Below the pieces are notes generated by a model. It was not told the DNA's origin and made no database searches. It saw only the letters and a program-made list of their open reading frames with translations. Positions 27,115 through 39,732 of a stretch of 64,000 nt of DNA are shown in pieces. Source of the DNA: Riptortus pedestris (lineage: Eukaryota > Arthropoda > Insecta > Hemiptera > Alydidae); NCBI GenBank assembly GCA_019009955.1, contig CM032233.1, forward strand, positions 130,162,501 to 130,226,500, given 5' to 3'. The position numbers were made by a program, and so were the translations under genes. Position 1 is the stretch's first letter, and the number at the start of each line of letters is the position of its first letter.

Positions 27115-27258
27115 CCTATATATATTATTTTTTTATTTTTTTTTCAATTTTTTTTATCTCCTACCTAAGATGAATGGATCTTAGAGGAAATGTTTCGAAA
27201 ATTGCATCAAGATTACAGCCTTAATAGCTGATTTCCATGAAGGGAAATCTCCTAAAAA
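27060..27258 (+). mobile_element. TA/CA microsatellite and family B 3' end
   Basis: (TA)n at 27062-27101, (CA)n, a T-rich spacer, then the diverged 3' domain ('cctacctaagatgaatgg') ending GGGAAATCTCCTAA. The reverse family A copy lies on the other side of the TA run. Confidence 0.65.
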
Positions 27259-27259
27259 G

Positions 27260-29080
27260 GAGATGTTTTTTTCTTTCTTGTTCTTTTTAAAAATCAAGTT
27301 CAATTGTGATATAAATTATCTTTTAGGTTAATATATTTTATATGGTGGTATTCAATGTTATTTTCAGAAATATCCAATCAGTATTTATGTTAATTTAATT
27401 CATTTTATTTCAGGGTTCATTAGATATATCATGAAATATGTTTAGTCATATAGAAAATAACATCTAAAATTCAAGATCTAATTATAATTATCACTAAATG
27501 AAAATGAAATAACAGGGGAAAAAAACAAGCTTGAATTAGTAATGAAACATTGATACAACTTGCAACACAGGCCAGAAGAGAGTGGCATAAAATTTATTTT
27601 ATAGGGATGGAGGAGGGAGCACAGCTGTCCATCGCTGATCTCTCTTCCTCCCAAGTCTCCTTTAGCCTGAAGGTTAAAGGCATTCTGTGAATTTAACAAC
27701 TTTTATTAAAATGAACATACATATATCATTGGAATGCATTTACAATGGATCTTCCATCTTAAGTATATTTTCATTCAATAAATGATCTGATGAAATGTTA
27801 AGATTTTATTTAAAGCTTATTGACTACTCTCGTAATGACCAGTACTAATTTTAACAACAATTTGACAAACTATTTTTTCAAATATTATTGTCAACATTTT
27901 GACCAATTTTTAGGTATTTAGAATCCATTATTTATTGCCCAAATAATTTTTAAAAAATTATGGCATGACTGGTCCTTCATTTAAATGAGTTTGTTTGGTA
28001 ATTTAATTTTAAAAGAATTCCCAGTTCATTCTTACATAGATAGTAACAACTACCGATCCTATGGACAGTTCAAATCTTATTTGATTGTTAAGAAACTTGA
28101 TATTTAAGTGTTTTTTTTTTTTTAAACTGGAAGTCAAGGTTAAGTATGGGCTGAAATCATTATGGGAAATGTAAATTTATAAATATCTTTGTTATTATGC
28201 ATTGCCTCGAAAAATGTTATATAACCTTTAGGATAGATTGGTTATCAAATTATTTCCTTCAGAAATTGTTCTTTTGATTTGTTATAACTTGAATATTAGT
28301 GGAGTTATTTGTGTTTTTTATCTTCAGCCTTCAGTAAATGCTTACAGCCACTCTTGTAATTTTTACAATAACCTAATACATCATGAAATAAGTTATGCTC
28401 AGTTTAAATAAAGATAATTGGTAGACATTGGTCAATTAATGTGGAATCAAGGTGATATGTGTCGTATATCATCTGTGTGTAATTCCTGTGATTGAACTGC
28501 TTTTCAACATTGGCACTCCTTCATAGATCAACTTTAAAGATTTTTTTAGCTCATTTCTTAGTTGTGAAAATTTTATGGATTATTTAGCAAACGATCTGTT
28601 TTTTTCAGGAGTTTAAAAATTGTTTAACCTTAGAACAGACTTATGGTATATGGCTGAGCAGTTAATGTACTGTGTCAGTGTTCATTCTCACATGACTGTT
28701 TTTGACCAACAGTTGTAAATGAAGAGTGTATGCCTGGTGTACTTCAAGCTCAATTTTTATTTGAGTTTTAGTGAGTTGTTTTCCTCCCAAATGAAGGGAG
28801 CTTAAAGGAAATCAATAAGTCAATGTACATGTGATAAAGAATAAAAATAGCAGAGCCTACTGAGAATAGTTAGAGACTAGTTCTAATGAAGATTCTCGTT
28901 AAGGGAGCTGAAAGGTCTTTTTTCAAAATAAAAATAAATAGTAGACACTTTAAAAGACAAGTTATCAGGTTATTTTTGAGCACCTCTCATTAAACCTATT
29001 ATACGTAAGTATTTTACTAATTTTAATATTCCATTTCTTACTCAAATGAAATTAATAAAACAGAAGTAAATAGAAAGGTG

Positions 29081-29111
<31 letters not shown>

Positions 29112-29166
29112 TTTTTTCCATTTTTTAACATAATGGTAACATATTCTTTTCTCTTAGAAGTAAAAA
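27260..29166. other. Upstream region of CHP1, no recognised gene
   Basis: AT-rich, without repeat families I recognise. It probably includes the CHP1 promoter or a 5'UTR exon: the sequence just before the ATG (tattcttttctcttag, 9 nt upstream) looks like a splice acceptor with a long T tract at 29081-29117. No TATA or initiator can be called with confidence. Confidence 0.5.
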
Positions 29167-32100
29167 ATGGGAAATAGATCATCATTGCTCCTGCGGGAAG
29201 AAGAAATCGCTCAAATTCATAGTGAAACTGGATGTGGGTATTTGATTCTTCAATTATTTAATATTAGTGTAAAAATTAAGTTATAATGCATGTATTTGTA
29301 TTTTTTTTTGTCTTAGATTGTGCCTAAATAGCTTTTAATGCTTTGCTGGTGAAGTGGACCTGTAGAACTTTCATGGTAAAGTGGAGTTACATCTGACCCT
29401 TTATATTTTTGTTATTTATTTTAAGATGAACCACCCCATTAAAAGAAAACAATGTTCAACAATTTTTATACATGAGACTAGCACTTTCAGGAATAGGTTA
29501 CTTATTATAAGTGATAATGGGCCTCCACGTTTTAAGTTTAAACACATTGTTTATGATTTTGTTTAAAGGAAGTCCTTTCTAATATCATCCCCTGAATAGT
29601 AAAAATATGAAAATTAACTAAAGTTTTGCGGCTCAAGAGCATTTCATGGTTCTTATATTACATGATAAATATAAGACAGTTTCCCATCAAGTTTCATGTG
29701 GGAAGCAGTTCACTAATTGTTTCATTTAATTAGTCCCTAAATTATACCACAAAGCTGGCTAAACATAGGGAAGAGCACAGTTTAATGGGCTCTTATATAC
29801 CCTGTAATGAAAATATTTTATTTCATTATCTAATGCATGAAAAATGAATGAGAAAATAAAGAAGAAATTAAAAAAAAATATGTTCATGTTTCTGAATGTT
29901 GTTGTCACTTCATCTTTCTATTTATAAATGTTTTAAAACATTTAAGTCTGGATATGGATGAATACTGTTTGATGGAGTTCAAATTCATATCAAAGAATCT
30001 AAAAATCAGATTCCTATGTGATGATTGATAAACCATTGAGTGATTATTCTAGCTTCTTTACCTTATACATTGAAATTCTGTTTTATTATTATGGATAGTG
30101 GAGATGCATCACATTCACAGAATAAATTAAGAATGTGTTTTACCAACACATAATTCTACCCCTTTATGTACTGGGATGGCTAAAGTCTCTATTTGCTTGA
30201 GTCACTTGATGTACGACATTAATATCACTTCAAAGATTATATTGCAGAAGGTTAAGATAAATAAAAAAAAAAAAAAATCTAATGATTTCGGTCTAGTCGG
30301 GCAATACAATGATTGTAAGAATCATTTGAGTTTTTAACAGATTTCCCTTAAAGGAAATCAGCTATCGAGGTCGTACTCATGATGCGACTTTTGAAAATTT
30401 TCTTCAAATGTCCATTGATCCTACCCAGGAGATGACGAAAATGAAGTCCGTTCAAAATTATATATAAGTACTAGCTAAGGTACCCGGCGATGCCCGGGAA
30501 ATCATTGTTGACTGACTAATGATGGTATTTTTATAGCAAGATTTCAATGTGTACAGTTGCACTTCCCTCCACGTCGTATTGTTTTTTTCAAAATAGTCAA
30601 TCCTAAAGTGTAACTTTTGGGGTTAATAGAATAGAAATTTTAGTTTTGAAGAATATATGAAAATGCGTTCCTAATCTATCCCCCTCCACTTTTTGACTTG
30701 CCGTTTTTGAATAATTCAAACCATAATCATGGATAGCATTTATTACAATTAACTACCATCTATAATGAACATATTTCCTGTCAAAAACCAATCCGAGCAC
30801 ATATAGTTTAAGCTCAGTTTTATACATAAGATTATATTCGTAATAGTAAATCTTAGTGGAAATCACTTCCCGTCATGCCAGGGAATAAGTAAACTCAATT
30901 AACTCCCGTCAATTTTCGCTCTCGCAGGAGCGTTATCATCATTGTTTTTCTTAGATTATTGATTCAGAATATAATTTTAATAATACCCCCCCCCAGAACT
31001 AAATAATAGATCCCTAAAAATAATTTCATTTATGTTCAAAAAGCTAGATGAGGGGAAGAGAGCCCCCCCCCCCAACATTCATATTGAGTATATATTAAAT
31101 ACCAGAAATGCTCTTATAGTTTACATTTCTATTGAAAATAAATAACAAAGTTATAGGGAAAATAAATAAATGAGGAGGTGACAGAGATTTATAACCTCAC
31201 TAATCCGAATCATACTTACAACTATCATATAAGACTAAAACATAACATCTTTTGTCATAATATGCATTTATTATAAACACTTAAATAAGCACTAATAAAA
31301 TTAACGACTCCCGCTATAGTTTTAGCGTATATCCCGTGTTTACTTCATTTACGGCAAAAGTGAATACAACAAAAGTTACTTTAAATAACAAAAGTAAACA
31401 ACTTTTGCTATGTGCATGTTTGCCGAGAATCTAATAGGAAACGAAATTTCACAATTTTTCATTTCAGGCCTCCCTCATAACCGCTACTCCCGTTTGGACC
31501 TAAAAATTTTAATATAGCTTATAATCATGGAAGAATTAATGCTAATTCACATACCAAGTTGTGTTAAATTCGGTTAAATCGTTTGTGCCCAACAAAATTG
31601 TTGGCTTCCGCTTTAGTTTTTAACGTATATCTCGTTTATACTTTGTTATACAGCAAAAGTGAATATTACAAAATTTACTTTAAATAACAAAATAAACAAC
31701 TTTTGTCATGTGCATATTTGCAGAAAAACCAGTAGAAAAAGGAATACCGCTATTTTTAATTTCAGGCCTCCCTTACAACCCCCACTCCTGCCCGTCCCTA
31801 GAAATGTTGGTAGGGCTTATGATAATTAAGACGTCAGAGCTAATACACCTACCGAGTTATATTTAGTTCGGTGGAGTCTTTTGTGCCAAATAGTATTGTT
31901 CACTCCCGTTATAATTTTTAGCCTATAACGCGTTTAAACTTCGGTATGCGACGAAAGTGTATATAACAAAAGTTACTGTAAATAACAAAATAAACAACTT
32001 TTGTTATGTGCATATTTGCTAAAAAAACAATAGGAAACGAAATATCGCTATTTTTAATTTCAGGCCTCCCTTATAACCCCCACTCCTGTTTGTCTCAGAG

Positions 32101-32308
32101 AAAATTAATATAGCCTAAAGTCTAAGTTGGGTTAGTAGTAATATACATACCAAGTTTCATAAAATTCGGTTCAACCGTTTATGCGTGAAAAGATAACAAA
32201 CAAACACACACTAAAGAAACAAAATGCAGTTATGGTGTCTATGACATGTGAAACGAAAAGTTATCGTGAAATTTTGAGGAAAAAAATCAATGTACAGACA
32301 GAGGTTAC

Positions 32309-32365
<57 letters not shown>

Positions 32366-35300
32366 TATATATATATATTTATATTTAAATTAAGCAATTT
32401 TTGCTTGATCGTTACCAAACTTGACATTTAATCATTTTATGTAAAAGTAAAAGCCAAGTTCGTTAATGGCTGAAATCAGACCAGTGGGAGGGGGGGGGAA
32501 TTTTGAAAATTCGAAGTATCTCAGTTACTATACATCACATCAAAAATTGTATAGACCCAATCTTATTGCAAATTAAATGATATATAAATATTGTTCTATA
32601 AATATTTTCGGTATCATGAATATTAACCGAGATATTTGGATTTTATAGTTTTCCGCTTTCAGGAAACCCCCACTCGTACTTTTGGTATATCATTAATAAA
32701 CGGCTATATCATGAACCATTTGATTACAGGGTTAAATAAGCAATATTGTTTTTATTGAACTTTTACTTTGTGTGATATTTGCAAATAAGTTCTTTAGACT
32801 CCCCCCCCCCTTCTTTTGTTCTTGGATTACTAAAATTTAAGTAATTGAGATTAAATTTATTCTAATTCATTAAAAATTACAGCATTAGCTATAGTAAACA
32901 GTTTTCAATAAAATGAATGTGTTATATTCAGATATATTTCATTAATCATTAAATAAAGTCCTTAGTCCCACCCTGGTTAGAAAAGGGTGGTAACCTGGAG
33001 ATAACCCGTCCCAATTAGCCTTAGTTGCAAAAAGTGGATGTTAATAAATAATAATAATTATAATATTTCATTAATGGTTTTTCTTTCCGGTCTAGAATCA
33101 GGTTGGCCTGCCTGTTTGTTTACAATTCATACGCTTTCCGTTGTAGAGTTATTAATTTGTAACTGAAACATTTCTCATTACTGTTTGTATTTATTTACTT
33201 AATATTTGCAGTGATGTTATCAGTATGTATATTTATCTGTTGTAATCCTTCGCTTGGGAAATCTGCTTAGTTCATGCAGCCCCTGCGTGACAGACTTTTT
33301 TTATATTGACCTTCTGCCATGTAATCTGTGAAGTGAATTTATTAAGGTTGTTAATTGGCCATGCCATTAATAGTAGTATCATAATAAAAAACTCATCATT
33401 TATATAAATAAAATAATCTAAGAGAATTTATATTTAATCTTTTATGGGTTCAGAGTTGGTCTCCATCTTACCATTACAAGTTTTAAAAAATAATATTAAA
33501 ATTATATAATACCTTTATTTTAATTTTTATCAAACTGGTTTCCTGTGTTACTTGTTGATGGTTTGTAATAAATGCAAATAAAATATTTGCTATTGGTTCA
33601 TTTATTAAAAAAAGGAAACAGATAATTTCATAAAATAAACTAGCTATGTGGTAATTAGTTAATTATTATATGTAAACAATACCTTAAAGTTATAAATAAA
33701 TTCACTTGAATGGATGGTATAAGTATTTTAAATAAAAATAATTTATAAGGCATTTTAATCATTTCTATTTGAAAGGAGATGACATAATTATATGGAAGTT
33801 AGAAAGTAATATATTTAAAGTAGAATTAGTATTCATCAAATCTTGATATTTTTAATTATGTGTATATTTATTTATTTTTGTTTATAACTGAACCAATTGT
33901 AGTCATATAACAATAAGTAATGGTCAAACAAAAATGCTCATGTTGAATGCCATGATTTTTTAAATTGCTCCCAGCTTCTAAGGGCATTGTTTTACTTTAT
34001 TATTATGGGGGGGGGTTTATACTCGAAAAAAATGCAGTAAATTCCACATCAAGGGAAAATCCAACCTATGTGGAGCTTGTTATCTTGACATATGTTAAGG
34101 GTAACTTAACTATTTGTGTATAATTCTAGCTGAATCTGGAAGTACCCCTTGCTGTGGTTATTTTAGAAGTTTTATTGGTAGATTTAATTTCTTGGTGCCT
34201 ATTTTTTTTTTTTTTGGCATGAGCCTATTTCTAATTACAATAATAGCTGCAACTATGGTAGAGTTGAGCTTGTATACTTCTTTAAGCTCAATAGCAAATT
34301 CTTGGTATTTACTTAATTTTTCGGCATAGGTTTTTTTTAATATTCTCATCATTGGGCACTGTAATGTCAATAATACCGACAGTCTTATTGATCTTCTCAA
34401 TAATGAGAATATCAGGTTTATTATGAGAGTATGGTTAGTTATCGCTTCATCCCAATACATCTTTATATTAGCTTTTTCCAATAGTTTTTGGGGATTATAG
34501 TGATACTAAGTGACCTTTCTATTTACCATGCTGAATTTCTCTGCTAGAACTTAATGGTATACTTTTGCTTCATTATTGTGCATTTTTAAGTATTCGTACC
34601 CACCAAGTATTTCATGTCCAGACGTAATTTGTTGTGTGGACTCTCCAGCTTTGTTGCATATCTTCATTTGTCTGAGGTCCTGCTGTCCTTGAGAATATGA
34701 CATCTGTATGATTTGGTGGCAATCACTTGGTCTTGGATACCAGTTTATCATTATTATTGTCCATAAACTTTCCAATTGAACTAAATGGCTTATTGCCTCT
34801 GAGATTAATTACATTTACTAATTTTCTTGGTTATAATTATCACCTCCAGTTGTATATTGTCCTCTATTCATTAACAATTATTTCATACCTTTTATTTGTG
34901 GCTGTTCTAAAGGAAATGGTATTAGAGTTGTTCGGGTTAAAGACTTCATTCCATTTTGGTATCTGACATCAAGTTTCTTAAGATCCAAAATCCTGGCTGT
35001 GTAGCTCCAACCTGCATGGCCATACACCAAGAGAAATCAGCTTCCAATGTAGGTGGTTAATATTATGTTGTCTTTTAGAATGTTCTCCATTTGTATAGTT
35101 TTGCAGAGGCATTTAATATTCACATATTGTACGGTCATCTTCTGAAATAACACCTCAGAGAAAGACTAAGTTCCACTCAAGGCACATGTCGAAGGCCTTA
35201 TATAATTCTAATAGGTTTTTCCTTTTAGACTTAACGATTCCACTACTTTCAACTTCAGTCAATGTGCCCTAATTTGAAGTCTTTCTTTTTTGTCGCGATA

Positions 35301-35704
35301 ATTAAGAACTAGTTCAGAGGCAGGGTATCTAGCATTAGTACTTGTTTTTTGTTTTTTTTTCAGTCTACTTCTCACTCTCAGACTGGAAATAAAAACATTA
35401 AAGATTTTTCCTTTGAAACTTTCCATCAGAAGTGATCATTTCCAATTACATTATTATTTCTGTATTCAGTCTAGGGCAGCTGAAAATTTGAGTGGGGGTA
35501 TTCATTTTGTCTACTAGTGTCTATGAAAAAATTATACCATCTAGCTTAGTGCAGCCCTGCAATATAGTTAGTTAGTTAGTTAGTTAGTATCCTCTCTCTC
35601 ACTCTTGGAGTCACTCTATACTGTTTGGGAATCGAGAAGATACTTAAATTTGAAGTTGAAGTTTACAAATTCACTTATAATACAGCTAAATTGCTTACCC
35701 TTAC

Positions 35705-35751
<47 letters not shown>

Positions 35752-36410
35752 GATTTTGTTACTGCTTTGTGGACTTGAAAATCATATAGTTAAAAACTGC
35801 AATTGTGTCTAGTTAACAAATGTTTAGTTGTTGTTGAAAACACTATATTTATATGGAGCATGTTTAGTTTCTAAACCTGAATGGTAATTGGTTTTATTAC
35901 TTACTTATAAATGCCAAAACTACTTTATTTAATTTTCAAGTATTTGTACATAAATTGTACTTAATTGTTTTAAGTATAATTTTATTTCCTTATTAGAGTT
36001 GATAAACCTTAAAATTTGATATTTTTTTGGGGGTGGGGAGGGGGGGCTGGAATTGAAAAATGGCCTCCAGTATTTACTGGGCACGAAGTTTAATATTTGA
36101 TGTGATTTTATTATTTGCAATATAAATTAAAATTAATCATGAAGATTTTATTTGAAATTGCAGAATTCTACGAACAAATATAAATATGAACCTGAACTTC
36201 TGCAATGGAGTTTTGGTTCAGATGTAGGCAGATTTGTTATAATAAATGGTTACTTGCAAGGATGAAGTCTGTACCAGATATGAAAAAAAAAAAAAAAAAA
36301 AAGAACTTTTCTTTTAGAAAAGTGGATCTCATATAAGTTTAGTACCTTCGTATTTTAACATAGGTATATATTAAAGAGTTTATTTATTTATTTTATTTTG
36401 AGTTTATTAT

Positions 36411-36504
<94 letters not shown>

Positions 36505-38195
36505 ACACACACCAAACTTCCTGTACACTTGCAGAAATATTGGTAGAAACATTATCGCATGGCTGAAGAAAGCCAGAAGAATGTAGTTTTGTTTATTAAT
36601 TGGTATATTTAAGATTTGAATAACACTCGTACTATCTTCATTATTTGTAAGGTTGTTGAATTTATCATTATTTACTACATATATAATATGTTTGATACAG
36701 TTATTATTATGCATGCTTATCAATCGTGTTAGAGACTTTTGGTTATTTTTTTATAACTGTACTTGTAATTAATTAGTCTAATTAGTTTTTCTTAAATGTT
36801 TTCAATTTTTAACTAGCATGTATAATTATAATCCTTAGATTTTACTTATGTTGGTAAAAAAAAAACAAAAAAAAAAACCTTTATAAATTATATTAACAAA
36901 ATATATTAGTTTTTTAAAGAAAAGTTATTTGAGTTTTCAATTAAATTATATGTTTTCTTTTAAATAGAACATTTTAAAATGTTTATTTGTAAGATATTTC
37001 AGGAGCTAAGTTTATATTTATTTACTAACTGAATGATTCTTTGCCTCTGGCTGCTTACTGTGTTCAGCTATGTTGAATGATTTCGCCATTTTAAATAACA
37101 ACTGTGAAATTTTTGTACGCTATCCTTAAGTTCAATTTTCTTTTACTTTTATAACTTTTTCTAACGAAATGCTTCCTTTTTATTTACGTCAGTGTTATGC
37201 ATTCACAAACACCAACTCATTTACACATTTGCCTGTATTTATTAACAATATTTTTAATCATAATTAATTTATTTACATTTGAAATTATTTTATAGTTATC
37301 ATATTTTGAATTTAATATTGATGATAGTTGATCATAATGAATAAATTATAAGATTTGACTGGGTCTTTCTCAGTTTGGTTAAAAACATTTTTGGAAACAT
37401 CAATGTTATAGCCTGGAGCTACAAGAATGATTGATTAAAGTTAGCCTCAATAAATAAAATACTAATCTCAAATATAACTACTTTCACCATAATAGGTATA
37501 ATCATATAAGTCTTATCAAGTTTTAATCTTAAGTTCAAAAAATTATTGTCTTTAGTATTAGAAATATAGTATGAACACCAATTTCCAGAAATGTTTTGTC
37601 TGATGATATATTAACATTAAAATAAATAAGAAACATCCCTTTTAATTTTTTTTAATGCTTACTGAGTGGTCCAAATTACTTTATTTGGTCTTAACCTTAA
37701 TACCAATCCATTGAAATTGTGGCCATTACTAAAGTTATTTGCTTTTTCTTTGTTTTAGTTACATCTAACCAAATTGAAAGATTATACAGCAGGTTTACAA
37801 GTTTAGATAGAGGAGACTGTGGAACTTTGAGCAGAGATGACTTCCTAAGAATACCGGAATTAGCTATTAATCCCCTTGGGGAGCGGATTGTCCAAGCTTT
37901 TTTCGATGAGAGTGGAAGTGATCGAGTTAATTTTAGACAATTTATGCAAGTTCTAGCATGTTTTAGGCCAATCAAGCAAATGACAGACAATCGCTTGAAC
38001 TCAAGAGAACAAAAGTTAAAATGTGAGTACATACTTCACACTTTTTTCCGTACTTTTTATTAGTACATTTTATAATTGAATGAAATACATCAATAAAGCC
38101 TGGCAGATATTGCCAGAAATAGCCATAATGGATCACTTCAAAGGTGGACTTCAATTTAAATTATTTGTTTTATTTTCCTATGCTTTCAAGATTAT

Positions 38196-38251
<56 letters not shown>

Positions 38252-39693
38252 TGTAGGAAAATATTAGGGTTCTATACCTTTTCCAGGAAAAATTGAACCC
38301 TTCCATGACAAATTGAGCATTTTTGAAGTTTTCCCAAGTTTTATTAAACCATTTCTTTATCATATTGAACGTTTTTTTCAAATCCAAATCAATTATTTCC
38401 AAACTAAATAATTTTTTTTCTAAACTGATTTCAACAATGAGCATTTCAATTTCAACTTCTTCCAAATTAAATTCAAATTATTTTGGGGATAATATTGCTC
38501 TTTTTATATGCGTCGAGAAATGATTTTGCTGTACCTTACTTCAAGCCCTTTATTCGAGCAGCATCCTGGACATCATGGCATATTAACTTCATATTAACTT
38601 GGTAATTCTATCCTTTTGAGTCTTATGACATTTGCTGTAATTTTGTTGACGGTATCCTTCTTAATAGGCTTGTAGTTGATCTTGCCCAGGATCTTTAGGA
38701 TGATATTTGTTATTAGGTTACCTGGTTGATGATTTTTGAACTAACTTATACACTTGAACTAGTCAATATGTAGCTATTAAAAAAAGAAAAAAAAATCCGT
38801 CATGCAAGGGCTGCTTAAACTAACAAGGGGAGTGCATGGCCTTCCCCCCCACCAATTTGAACGGAAATTTTTTAGTGTTTTACTACCCGATGAAAAACCA
38901 ATTCTGTTAAAGCGAGAGAACGCACGCCTCAAGCGTTCGTCTAAAACAATTATTAATGTTTGCCTGAACGTCTTGAGTTGTTCCCAAGGTATCTACTTTA
39001 AGAAGTCCCCCGTGGCTCAGGGGATAGCGTTACCTTTTTCTAGCCGGAAATCTCGAGATCGAAACTCGCTGGGAGCGACTATTTTTTTTTTTCATGTTTT
39101 GCTTCTAGGTCGTTTATTTAATATTAATAAAAAAATAAAAAGTTTTTTTTTTAATTTTTAGCGTGTTCCATTTATTTCAAGAAAGTACAAATGCTTTCTG
39201 TTGAAAATTGAATTGGTATAAGGAAATATTTAATATTATACAAGAAATATATTATTAATTGAAAACATATGTATATAACAATTGTCAACAATAACGCAGA
39301 TATTTTATTAATATTTTTAAATGGCTTTATCTATCTTTACCAATTTATTTTATATTATTTTTTTTTTACAATAAATAAAGATATTTAAACTTTTCTAGCC
39401 CTAGACATAAAGATATTCTTTAACAGTTTTCTACGTTAGAGCTATATTTTCATTATGCTTGGCATTGGATCACTGACATATCTCTATCATCAAGTTAAAA
39501 ATTTTATTGCAGATGACAATGGTGTTGAAGAGTAGAATGTATTTTAATACTAGATGATATTTTGGGATTATGTTCAATCAAATACGAGCAGTTTTGGAGG
39601 CACTTGATAAAATTTTTTTGATATTTAGTTCTACTTGAAACTCTTGTATATCGAGTTTGGTAACGATAAGACAAACATTGTGACCGCACTGTT

Positions 39694-39732
<39 letters not shown>

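Larger units (their letters stand above)
30335..33303 (-). mobile_element. Family B element (inverted) split by family A, in CHP1 intron 1
   Basis: Reverse 3' hairpin and domain at 30335-30465, then a family A insertion. The reverse B body resumes at about 32361 after (TA)n. It ends with the reverse 5' terminus (GGGAAATCTGCTTAG at 33256, GACAGACTTTTTTT to 33303). The body also carries a SINE (32946-33060). It is the most complete B copy with both termini visible. Confidence 0.8.

Noticed and set aside
29230..29237. CHP1 exon 1 donor at GG|GTATTT
   Set aside because: It would put exon 2 in a frame with an immediate stop; the GAT|GTGGGT donor restores the conserved sequence.
39009..39080. Functional tRNA gene
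   Set aside because: Box A/B resemblance and partial acceptor pairing only; D and T stems are imperfect and it is embedded in a repeat chimera.
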